A stretch of DNA of 8,396 nt. It comes from Desulfohalobiaceae bacterium. Lineage in GTDB: Bacteria > Desulfobacterota > Desulfovibrionia > Desulfovibrionales > Desulfothermaceae. The stretch covers positions 1 to 8,396 of the forward strand of contig JAIPER010000135.1 of NCBI GenBank assembly GCA_021737115.1. The letters are read 5' to 3'. The notes beneath the pieces are model-generated. The model saw only the letters and a program-made list of their open reading frames with translations. It ran no database searches and was not told the origin of the DNA. Below are positions 1 through 5,386 of the stretch, piece by piece (the first letter of the stretch is position 1; the number at the start of each line of letters is the position of its first letter). Made by a program: the position numbers and the translations under genes.

Positions 1-249
1 AACAAGCTCTTGAAGAATTTTACCCAGATGCAGAAGATGCTGAAAAAATTCAGCTCCAAGGGAAAAAAGGGCAAGAGCTTTCCGGGTATGCCGGAGATGG
101 GAAACCTGCCGGGTATGTCGGGATACCCGGGCATGGAAGCGGCCGCGAACCCTGGAAATCCAGGAGGAAGCGTCTCCGGGGGACGGAATAAAAAAGACCG
201 GAAGAAAAGAAAGAAAAAATTTGCTCAGGGAAAGAAGAAGAAAAGATAA
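1..249 (+). CDS. ffh: Signal recognition particle protein Ffh, C-terminal end (partial)
   Basis: Only the last 82 residues are in the window; the frame is open from base 1. The visible part starts in NKLLKNFTQMQKMLKKF, which matches the last helix of the Ffh M domain, the part that binds 4.5S RNA and signal sequences. A Gly/Met/Pro-rich linker follows (about residues 27-56, with repeated PGM motifs), then a very basic tail (about 58-82) ending in KKKKR. Ffh is the cytosolic GTPase that delivers nascent membrane and secreted proteins to FtsY and the translocon. The NG GTPase domain lies upstream of the window, so it cannot be checked. The identification rests on the helix, the methionine-rich tail and the position just before rpsP, a common neighbour of ffh. 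The apparent start at base 10 is internal, not a true start. Confidence 0.85.
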   Translation, partial: NKLLKNFTQMQKMLKKFSSKGKKGKSFPGMPEMGNLPGMSGYPGMEAAANPGNPGGSVSGGRNKKDRKKRKKKFAQGKKKKR

Positions 250-264
250 ACCCGGAGAGCATCG

Positions 265-285
265 ATTGCTGACCTATTCAGCAAT
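265..285 (+). terminator. Inverted repeat after ffh, possible weak terminator
   Basis: ATTGCTGA (265-272) and TCAGCAAT (278-285) are perfect 8-bp complements around a 5-nt loop. Three further pairs (ATC 261-263 with GAT 287-289, alignable after one G/G mismatch) can extend the stem. The stem starts 15 nt after the ffh stop codon. Only a short T stretch (294-296) follows, so it is not a classic intrinsic terminator. It could instead be a 3'-end stabilising or processing hairpin. Confidence 0.35.
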
Positions 286-340
286 GGATCGAATTTGTCC
301 TGATTATCCAGGATTAAAATTTCCCGAAGGCTGATATAGA

Positions 341-361
341 ATTTTGGATTTTGGATTTTCG
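341..361. repeat. Heptamer tandem repeat, three units
   Basis: Three consecutive 7-bp units are present: ATTTTGG (341-347), ATTTTGG (348-354) and ATTTTCG (355-361), followed by a partial ATT. The array is short and AT-rich, and lies in the ffh-rpsP gap. It has the same style (short 7-bp units, intergenic, G/C variation near the unit end) as the longer array after ptsI. Confidence 0.6.
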
Positions 362-464
362 ATTGTTAAGACAGAGAATAAGAGCTGGTTATCTGGCATA
401 AATCCAAAAACTTTTTCTTAAAGGCTATAGTGAGTGCTGGCGAATCGTTTACATTGACCGTAAA

Positions 465-470
465 AAGGAG
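465..470 (+). promoter_or_regulatory. Ribosome binding site of rpsP
   Basis: AAGGAG lies 10 nt before the ATG at 481. It decides the rpsP start: the same frame is open back to a GTG at 430, but the residues added there (SAGESFTLTVKRREKR) are not part of S16, while MALRIRLTRKG is the normal S16 N-terminus. Confidence 0.75.
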
Positions 471-480
471 AGAGAAAAGA

Positions 481-732
481 ATGGCGTTACGAATCAGATT
501 GACCCGGAAGGGATCCAAAAAGAGACCTTTTTATCGTGTGGTTGCCATGAACAGCGAAACCAGGCGTGATGGCCGGGCTTTGGAGTTTTTGGGGCATTAC
601 AATCCCATGGTCGAACCCAATGATATAAAGATTGACAATGAAAAGGTCACCGCCTGGCTGGAAAAAGGAGCCAAACCAACCGAGACGGTCGTTTCCCTGT
701 TGAAGAAAACCGGATTTTACACACAGGAGTAG
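481..732 (+). CDS. rpsP: 30S ribosomal protein S16
   Basis: The product is an 83-residue S16, the usual length for the family. S16 is an assembly protein of the 30S body that binds 16S rRNA. The N-terminus (MALRIRLTRKGSKKRPFYRVV) carries the hallmark KKRPFYRVV stretch. It is followed by RDGRALEFLGHYNP (30-42), also typical, and by a helix with VTAWLEKGAKPTETV at about 56-70. The start is ATG 481, supported by AAGGAG at 465-470. The gene opens the rpsP-khpA-rimM-trmD-rplS cluster, whose order is widely conserved in bacteria, and the next gene begins 49 nt downstream. No odd residues or breaks are seen. Confidence 0.97.
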   Translation: MALRIRLTRKGSKKRPFYRVVAMNSETRRDGRALEFLGHYNPMVEPNDIKIDNEKVTAWLEKGAKPTETVVSLLKKTGFYTQE

Positions 733-781
733 GAGTTCAGGCAGGTTTCAGTTAACACAGAAGTCCCTCTGGAGGTGGAAT

Positions 782-1015
782 ATGTTCAAAGAACTCATAG
801 AATACATCGCGAAATCTTTGGTGGACAATCCGGATGAAGTGGTGGTGGAAGAAGTTGGCGGTGAACAGACCTCTGTGATCGAATTACGCGTTGCCAAAGA
901 GGATCTTGGGAAGGTAATCGGCAGACAGGGGCGAACAGCCCGGGCTATGCGGACGATCCTGGGCGCTGTTTCAACCAAGGCCAAAAAAAGGGTTGTCTTG
1001 GAAATCCTTGAGTAA
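782..1015 (+). CDS. khpA: KH-domain RNA-binding protein KhpA (YlqC family)
   Basis: This is a 77-residue protein made of a single KH domain. The central segment LGKVIGRQGRTARAMRTIL (about 41-59) contains the GxxG loop (GRQG) that contacts RNA, and a strand-rich segment (TSVIELRVAKEDL) precedes it. In firmicutes KhpA pairs with KhpB to bind many RNAs and affects cell size; its role in sulfate reducers is not settled. Its place between rpsP and rimM is the standard location and supports the call. GGAGGT at 771-776 lies 5 nt before the ATG. The gene starts 49 nt after rpsP and ends 23 nt before rimM, so it is probably on the same transcript. Confidence 0.93.
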   Translation: MFKELIEYIAKSLVDNPDEVVVEEVGGEQTSVIELRVAKEDLGKVIGRQGRTARAMRTILGAVSTKAKKRVVLEILE

Positions 1016-1020
1016 CCTCT

Positions 1021-1038
1021 GGAGTCGGGCTTTTTTTT
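1021..1038 (+). promoter_or_regulatory. Unusual rimM ribosome binding region with T8 tract
   Basis: GGAG (1021-1024) is the only Shine-Dalgarno-like sequence before the rimM ATG (1039). It is 14 nt away, longer than usual. The spacer ends in eight consecutive T residues (1031-1038) touching the start codon. The long spacing suggests modest initiation, and the U tract may help by binding ribosomal protein S1. No GC-rich hairpin precedes the T tract, so I do not read it as a terminator. Confidence 0.45.
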
Positions 1039-1572
1039 ATGGATAAGTCCAACTTTGTGATCGTGGGCGCGGTCAGCAAACCCCACGGTCTGAAGGGGGA
1101 GATCTGTGTCAAAAGCTACACAGACTCCCCCTTCCTGTTTCAAGATCTGACGAGGATCTATCTTCGTCTGCCGGGCCGGTTTCCGAAGCGGTACACAGTG
1201 GAGAATGTCCGTTTTAACCGGGAAAGACCCCTGCTCACTCTCCGGGAAATCAAGGGGCGTGATCAGGCCAAAGAGCTGGCCCGGGCGGAAGTGCTGATCC
1301 GGAGAAAGGATTTTCCGGAACCAGAAAAGGATGAGGTCATGATCGCCGACCTGGTCGGGCTGGAAGTCTTCAGGGCAAACGAACAATGGTTGGGGATCAT
1401 TCAGGATGTCCAGGTGCATTCAGGGCAGGAAATCTGGGCCATTTCCGGACCGAACGGCGAGGAAATCCTGTTTCCGGCTGTCGACCAATTTGTGATAGAC
1501 ATTGACGTTCAAACCGGACGGGTGGTCGTGGACCCTCCTCCCGGTCTGGTTGAACTCTACTTGATAAAATAA
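1039..1572 (+). CDS. rimM: Ribosome maturation factor RimM
   Basis: The 177-residue product has the two-domain layout of RimM. The N-terminal barrel opens with VGAVSKPHGLKGEICVKSYTD (about 9-29), where the GxxxKPHGLKGE motif is diagnostic. A C-terminal PRC barrel follows from about residue 100 (DLVGLEVF, then GEEILFPAVDQFVIDID and the closing VVVDPPPGLVELY). RimM binds free 30S subunits through S19 and the 16S head and promotes their maturation; in several bacteria it is co-transcribed with S16. The length is normal. The ATG start fits the family N-terminus, although the ribosome binding site is distant. A 54-nt gap separates it from trmD. Confidence 0.95.
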   Translation: MDKSNFVIVGAVSKPHGLKGEICVKSYTDSPFLFQDLTRIYLRLPGRFPKRYTVENVRFNRERPLLTLREIKGRDQAKELARAEVLIRRKDFPEPEKDEVMIADLVGLEVFRANEQWLGIIQDVQVHSGQEIWAISGPNGEEILFPAVDQFVIDIDVQTGRVVVDPPPGLVELYLIK

Positions 1573-1626
1573 ATGAAAATGCAATCTTGCACTAAACTAC
1601 CTTGAACAAAGCTATTTGGCATTTTT

Positions 1627-2907
1627 GTGTTGAACTTTCACCTGATCAGCATATTTCCGGAATTTTTCCCTGGTCCCTTGTCCTGCGGTTTGATGGGCAA
1701 GGCTGTTGAGCGGGGAATCGTTTCCTATTTTCTGATCAATCCCAGGGATTTCGCCCTGGACAAACATCGCAGCGTGGATGACCGTCCCTATGGAGGCGGC
1801 CCGGGAATGGTCATGAGTCTTGACCCCTTGATCCGGTCGGTCGAGAGCATACCGGACCCGGGCCGGATCCTGGTTCTTTCCCCCGGCGGGAGGCTCTTTG
1901 ACCAGAGCATGGCCCGGGAACTTTCCGCCGAAAAGAATCTGACCCTGGTCTGTGGACGTTACGAGGGCATTGATGCCCGGTTTCAGCAGATTGTCTCTGC
2001 AGAGACCGTAAGCATCGGCGATTATGTCTTAAACGGCGGTGAAAGCGGAGCCTTGTGCCTCATGGAAGCGGTCTCCAGATTACAGACCTCATTCATGGGA
2101 TCTGCAGAATCCCCGCTGGAGGAGAGCTTCAGTTCCGGTCTCTTCGACCACCCCCATTATACAAGGCCGGCCGATTATCAGGGAGCCATGGTTCCGGAAG
2201 TCCTTTTGTCGGGGAACCACCAGGAAATATCCAGGTGGAGGAGAGGGCAGGCTCTGCTGACAACCTCAGCGGGCCGTCCGGATCTGTTGTCCAAGACCTT
2301 GCTTACGCCTGAAGATGCTTCCTTCCTGCGGCAGGCCAGTCGGACAAAGGCGGGGCGGAATCTCTATCTCGGCCTGATGCATTATCCTGTCTTGGATAAA
2401 AGGAATCAGCGCACTGCAGTTTCTTTGACAAACATGGATATTCACGATATAGCACGAGTTTCTTGTTCCTATGGACTGGGGGGATTTTTTATCATCACCC
2501 CGCTTCTGGATCAGCAGGAACTGGCCCGGACCCTGATTAGACATTGGCGGCAAGGGGCCGGACAAAAGGCGAACCCGGACCGGGTCCGGGCTATGGAGTT
2601 GGTCGAAATTGCCTCTGATCTCCAGGAGTCTTTGACACGAATCGAGGATCGGTGCGGCAAGCCTCCGAGGCTGGTGGCCACCAGCGCCAGGGGGCAGGGG
2701 AGTGCTACCTGTCGCGATTTGTGGTCGATCCTTCATGAAGACCCGGTTTTTCTTCTTTTTGGAACCGGTAACGGGTTGGCCCCTGAAGTGATTCAGGGTG
2801 CGGACGAGGTCCTGCCACCGCTTCGGGCAGGCAGTCCTTACAACCATCTTTCGGTCAGGGCGGCCGCAGCGGTTACCGTCGACCGAATTCTCGGAGAGGG
2901 GGGGTGA
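1627..2907 (+). CDS. trmD: tRNA (guanine37-N1)-methyltransferase TrmD fused to a SPOUT RNA methyltransferase domain
   Basis: At 426 residues this is far longer than ordinary TrmD (about 250). Residues 1-245 are TrmD, which makes m1G37 in tRNA and prevents frameshifting. Visible motifs are DDRPYGGGPGMVM (51-63), LVCGRYEGID (107-116), SIGDYVLNGGESGAL (129-143), DHPHYTRP (174-181) and VLLSGNHQEISRWRR (192-206). The trefoil-knot SAM-binding segments are present. The position of the E. coli catalytic Asp169 reads Glu166 here (EESF instead of EDSF). Residues from about 246 resemble a separate SPOUT family, the type of Thermotoga TM1570 (Pfam Methyltrn_RNA_4): SLTNMDIHDIARVSCSYG (266-283), TSARG (352-356), FGTGNGLAPEV (378-388), LPPL (396-399) and YNHLSVRAAAA (405-415). 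Its substrate is unknown to me. The start is GTG 1627, or the next codon TTG 1630; no clear Shine-Dalgarno sequence is visible. Confidence 0.93.
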   Translation: MLNFHLISIFPEFFPGPLSCGLMGKAVERGIVSYFLINPRDFALDKHRSVDDRPYGGGPGMVMSLDPLIRSVESIPDPGRILVLSPGGRLFDQSMARELSAEKNLTLVCGRYEGIDARFQQIVSAETVSIGDYVLNGGESGALCLMEAVSRLQTSFMGSAESPLEESFSSGLFDHPHYTRPADYQGAMVPEVLLSGNHQEISRWRRGQALLTTSAGRPDLLSKTLLTPEDASFLRQASRTKAGRNLYLGLMHYPVLDKRNQRTAVSLTNMDIHDIARVSCSYGLGGFFIITPLLDQQELARTLIRHWRQGAGQKANPDRVRAMELVEIASDLQESLTRIEDRCGKPPRLVATSARGQGSATCRDLWSILHEDPVFLLFGTGNGLAPEVIQGADEVLPPLRAGSPYNHLSVRAAAAVTVDRILGEGG

Positions 2908-2982
2908 TCTCTACAGAGTCAACGAAAAGATACATAATTTCAGACTAAGGATTTCTGAATCTAGAAAAAGAAGGAGAGCGTA

Positions 2983-3333
2983 ATGGATGCCATTAAAAAA
3001 ATTGAACAGGAACACTTGCGCATTGATATGCCCAGCTTCAGAGCCGGGGATACGGTCAATGTGCACATTCGGATTATAGAAGGAGAAAAGGAACGTATCC
3101 AGGTCTTCAAGGGCACTGTGATTCGTTTCAAAAAAGGGGGAACCGCTTCGAGCTTCACGGTCCGAAAGATATCCGGAGGCGTCGGGGTTGAAAGGGTTTT
3201 CCCCGTCAATTCCCCGGCTATTGAAAAAGTTGAAGTGATCAGCCGGGGAAAAGTGCGTCAGGGCAGGATTTATTATCTTCGCAATTTACGAGGCAAGGCT
3301 GCCAGAATCAAACCCAGGGATATCAGACGATAG
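2983..3333 (+). CDS. rplS: 50S ribosomal protein L19
   Basis: This is a 116-residue L19 of normal length. L19 sits at the 30S-50S interface and contributes to an intersubunit bridge. Diagnostic segments are FRAGDTVNVHIRIIEGEKERIQVFKGTVI (about 19-47), the basic loop IRFKKGG followed by SFTVRKISGGVGVERVFPVNSP (57-78), and the C-terminal RGKVRQGRIYYLRNLRGKAARIK (88-110). The start is ATG 2983, with AAGGAG at 2971-2976, 6 nt before it. A 75-nt spacer follows trmD, containing a small inverted repeat (TTCAGA / TCTGAA around 2940-2959) that could be a local mRNA structure. It closes the rpsP-rplS cluster, and a 262-nt gap follows. Confidence 0.97.
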   Translation: MDAIKKIEQEHLRIDMPSFRAGDTVNVHIRIIEGEKERIQVFKGTVIRFKKGGTASSFTVRKISGGVGVERVFPVNSPAIEKVEVISRGKVRQGRIYYLRNLRGKAARIKPRDIRR

Positions 3334-3595
3334 TATATATTTCCAATGCGGTTCTGGATTCCGGGATCTTGAGTTGTGAAGTCTCATATGAAACTTCAAG
3401 CACTTAGTTTCAATCCTGATCAAACTGGCAGCTGTGGACTTGAGCTGTATTAATGTAGCAGCATGCCTGCGTATAGTATTGGAATACAATTATATGTCAG
3501 CACTGCCAGAGGCAGGGCTGACAACGAATACGGTGCTTCCCGCTCAAATCCCGGTTTCCCGGCATCTTGTCCATATCGAACCGTGGTAGCCTTTG
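3334..3595 (+). other. rplS-rnhB intergenic region
   Basis: No protein-coding gene is convincing here. The region contains several inverted repeats: TGAAGT (3377-3382) with ACTTCA (3393-3398), CAGCT (3429-3433) with AGCTG (3443-3447), and the much stronger stem-loop at 3495-3523. TACAAT (3485-3490) and TATAGT (3472-3477) resemble -10 boxes, but no matching -35 is found at 16-18 nt. A transcription boundary or an rnhB leader in this gap is plausible but not shown. The sequence is more AT-rich than the flanking genes. Confidence 0.4.
3495..3523. other. Strong 12-bp stem-loop upstream of rnhB
   Basis: TGTCAGC (3495-3501) pairs with GCTGACA (3517-3523) and CTGCC (3503-3507) pairs with GGCAG (3511-3515), with one A/G mismatch between the two stem parts and a 3-nt AGA loop. 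It is the most stable-looking hairpin in the window. No T run follows on the plus strand; on the minus strand the bases after the hairpin (3494 down to 3481) are T/A-rich. It may be a terminator-like or RNA-protecting structure, an attenuator, or an inverted-repeat element. Confidence 0.6.
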
Positions 3596-4210
3596 GTGCG
3601 TAAACTTGTGAAACATTTTCCCAGTCCGCTGGCAGGGGTCGATGAATCAGGACGCGGATGTCTCGCCGGACCTGTTGTGGCAGCAGCGGTTATCCTTCAG
3701 CTTGATTCAGTTATCCCGGGTCTCACTGATTCTAAAAAGATTTCTCCTTCTCAGCGCCGGCAGTTGGTCCCTGAAATCAAATCCAGGTCTCTGGCCTGGG
3801 CCGTCGGGCTCTCCTGGCCGCTGGAGATCGATCGGGTCAACATCCTGCAGGCGACGCTTTTGGCCATGAACCGGGCTGTGGAGCGATTAAAAACCACCCC
3901 CTCCTTTGTCCTGATTGACGGCAGCGCCTCCCCTGGATTGCCCATACCGCACAAATGCGTTCCCCGGGCGGATGACCTCTTTCCCCCTGTCTCCGCTGCT
4001 TCGATCCTGGCCAAAACCTACCGTGACCGGCTGATGATCAGCCTTGATCGGCGGTATCCCGACTATGGCTTTAAGGTCCATAAGGGTTATGGCACCAGGT
4101 TGCATATCCACAATCTCAAAAAATTCGGAGCCAGCCGTCTCCACAGGAAAAGTTTCAGACCGGTATTTGAACTGATCAGGGAGAATCAAGAGTGGTTGCC
4201 GGGCATATAG
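3596..4210 (+). CDS. rnhB: Ribonuclease HII
   Basis: RNase HII nicks the RNA strand of RNA/DNA hybrids and removes single ribonucleotides misincorporated in DNA. From GTG 3596 the product has 204 residues. All four catalytic carboxylates are visible: Asp16 and Glu17 in GVDESGRG, Asp108 in VLIDG and Asp126 in PRADD. Other family signatures are LTDSKKIS (44-51), SAASILAKTYRDRLM (133-147), YGFKVHKGYGT (157-167) and HRKSFRPV (183-190). The segment around Asp126 reads RAD where many homologues have KGD, a mild change. TTG 3593, GTG 3596 and GTG 3608 are all possible starts; a stop codon (3587-3589) just upstream limits the choice. None has a good Shine-Dalgarno sequence. The 3' end overlaps yraN by 19 nt. 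Confidence 0.93.
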   Translation: MRKLVKHFPSPLAGVDESGRGCLAGPVVAAAVILQLDSVIPGLTDSKKISPSQRRQLVPEIKSRSLAWAVGLSWPLEIDRVNILQATLLAMNRAVERLKTTPSFVLIDGSASPGLPIPHKCVPRADDLFPPVSAASILAKTYRDRLMISLDRRYPDYGFKVHKGYGTRLHIHNLKKFGASRLHRKSFRPVFELIRENQEWLPGI

Positions 4211-4596
4211 GCATTGGCAGGGCCGGTGAGCAACTAGCCCGGACCTATTTGCAAACAAAAGGTTTTGAGATAGTATCCACCAACTGGAGGAGCAGGAAAG
4301 GTGAACTCGATATCGTCTGCACTGCAAAGGAATTGATCCTCTTTGTCGAAGTCAAGGCCAGGAGCGGGACCAGGCAGGGCTTGCCCGGGGAGGCTCTGAA
4401 CGAAAAAAAACAGAAGAGTCTGATAAAGGCAGCCAGCAGCTACTTGAGCCGGAACAGACTCTGGGGTCGTCCTTGCCGCTTTGATTTCATTGCTGTTTAT
4501 TTTGAAGATGAGGGTTGTTCCCTGGAGCATATAACCGATGTCATCCAATTCCCCCAGGCTGTGGATCGTAGCTACTCCAATTGGCAACCCTGGTGA
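4192..4596 (+). CDS. yraN: UPF0102 family protein YraN, predicted nuclease-fold
   Basis: This 134-residue protein belongs to the UPF0102/YraN family, which has a PD-(D/E)XK-like fold related to Holliday junction resolvases; its function is not firmly established. The N-terminal segment GRAGEQLARTYLQTKGFEIVSTNWR (9-33) is typical. The putative metal-binding core is GELDIV (37-42) and FVEVKAR (51-57), giving Asp40, Glu53 and Lys55. The C-terminal RFDFIAVYF (96-104) and ITDVIQF (114-120) also match the family. The last 14 or so residues (PQAVDRSYSNWQPW) lie beyond the usual family end and are encoded in the same DNA as the conserved start of rsmI. The start is GTG 4192, inside the rnhB 3' end. 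The rnhB-yraN-rsmI arrangement is common in bacteria. Confidence 0.9.
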   Translation: MVAGHIGIGRAGEQLARTYLQTKGFEIVSTNWRSRKGELDIVCTAKELILFVEVKARSGTRQGLPGEALNEKKQKSLIKAASSYLSRNRLWGRPCRFDFIAVYFEDEGCSLEHITDVIQFPQAVDRSYSNWQPW

Positions 4597-5386
4597 TATT
4601 TCAAAACGGGCCATTGATGTCCTTACCTCCGCCGATGTGGTCTGCGCCGAAGACACCAGGCAGGCTGGTTTGTTGTTCAAGCGGCTCGGAATCACGGGGG
4701 CACGGTTTTACAGTCTGTTTGAGCAGAACGAGGAAAAACGGGTCGAGGCCGTGCTCAGGCACCTGGAAGAGGGAGATAGCGTGGCTCTGATCTCCAATGC
4801 CGGAAGCCCGCTTATTTCCGATCCCGGATACGTCCTGGTCAGGACCTGTCAGAAGAAGGGATTCCGTGTTTCTCCGGTTCCCGGGCCGAGTGCGCCGGTA
4901 GCCGCGTTGACTGCCAGCGGTCTGCCGACCCATCCCTTTACATTTCTGGGATTTATGCCCAGGAAAAACAGGGAACGGGAAAGGACCCTGGCCCCTTTTG
5001 CAGACGTCAAGACTACCCTGATCTTTTTTGAACGGAAATCCAGGCTGCTTGATTCCCTGGAGGCGGCCTTCACGGTCCTGGGAGACCGGGAAACCTGTCT
5101 TTCCCGGGAATTGACCAAGCCGCACGAAGAATTTATTCATTTCCGCCTGGCTGAAGGCCACAGACTCGATATTGAAATGCGTGGCGAATTCACCGTGGTC
5201 ATTGGACCACCTGAACCAGAAACGGGGCAGACTCCGCTAAAAGATCTCGAAGACCTGCTGCGGAAACGGTCGCGATCTGGAGGCCGACCACAGGAAATCG
5301 TCAGGGATGTGCAAGGCTTGGTTCACGGCTGGGACCGCAAGAGTGTCTACAGGGTCTATATCGAAATCCAGAGGGAAGAGGGGTGA
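4538..5386 (+). CDS. rsmI: 16S rRNA (cytidine1402-2'-O)-methyltransferase RsmI
   Basis: RsmI methylates the 2'-OH of C1402 in the ribosomal decoding centre, using SAM. The 282-residue length is normal (E. coli protein about 286). It shows the tetrapyrrole-methylase-type fold motifs: LWIVATPIGNPGDIS (8-22), AEDTRQAGLL (37-46), ALISNAGSPLISDPGYVLV (83-101), PGPSAPVAALTASGLP (115-130) with FLGFMPRK (136-143), and FFERKSRLLDSLE followed by SRELTKPHEEF further on. A basic segment and a C-terminal helix (RPQEIVRDVQGLV) close the protein. ATG 4538 is the only sensible start, since the conserved region begins at residue 8. GGAG at 4524-4527 lies 10 nt upstream. The gene overlaps yraN by 59 nt, and its TGA overlaps the next GTG by 4 nt. 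Confidence 0.95.
   Translation: MSSNSPRLWIVATPIGNPGDISKRAIDVLTSADVVCAEDTRQAGLLFKRLGITGARFYSLFEQNEEKRVEAVLRHLEEGDSVALISNAGSPLISDPGYVLVRTCQKKGFRVSPVPGPSAPVAALTASGLPTHPFTFLGFMPRKNRERERTLAPFADVKTTLIFFERKSRLLDSLEAAFTVLGDRETCLSRELTKPHEEFIHFRLAEGHRLDIEMRGEFTVVIGPPEPETGQTPLKDLEDLLRKRSRSGGRPQEIVRDVQGLVHGWDRKSVYRVYIEIQREEG

Larger units (their letters stand above)
250..480 (+). other. ffh-rpsP intergenic region / leader
   Basis: This 231-nt stretch has no convincing gene. It contains an inverted repeat (265-285), a second small inverted repeat (TCCTG at 298-302 against CAGGA at 309-313), an AT-rich heptamer repeat (341-361) and the rpsP ribosome binding site. A possible extended -10 (TG at 332-333, one base, then TATAGA at 335-340) could serve an rpsP promoter, but no good -35 sits at the right distance, so this is only a suggestion. 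Confidence 0.4.

Noticed and set aside
430..480. N-terminal extension of rpsP from GTG 430
   Set aside because: The added residues are not S16-like, and the AAGGAG site points to ATG 481.
1021..1038. Intrinsic terminator at the T8 tract before rimM
   Set aside because: No GC-rich hairpin lies directly upstream, and termination here would cut off rimM inside a conserved cluster.
748..1419. Long minus-strand open frame (223 codons) across khpA and rimM
   Set aside because: It lies antisense to two clearly recognised genes, and its translation shows no family resemblance; it is a by-product of codon use on the plus strand.
2266..2847. Minus-strand open frame of 193 codons inside trmD
   Set aside because: It is antisense to the conserved SPOUT domain and has no recognisable motifs.
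2908..2982. L19 leader or riboswitch before rplS
   Set aside because: Only a 6-bp inverted repeat with a 9-nt loop is visible in a 75-nt spacer; this is too little to support a regulatory RNA.
3286..3489. Small minus-strand gene of 67 codons reaching into the rplS-rnhB gap
   Set aside because: It begins in the gap and ends antisense to the conserved rplS C-terminus, with no recognised motif.
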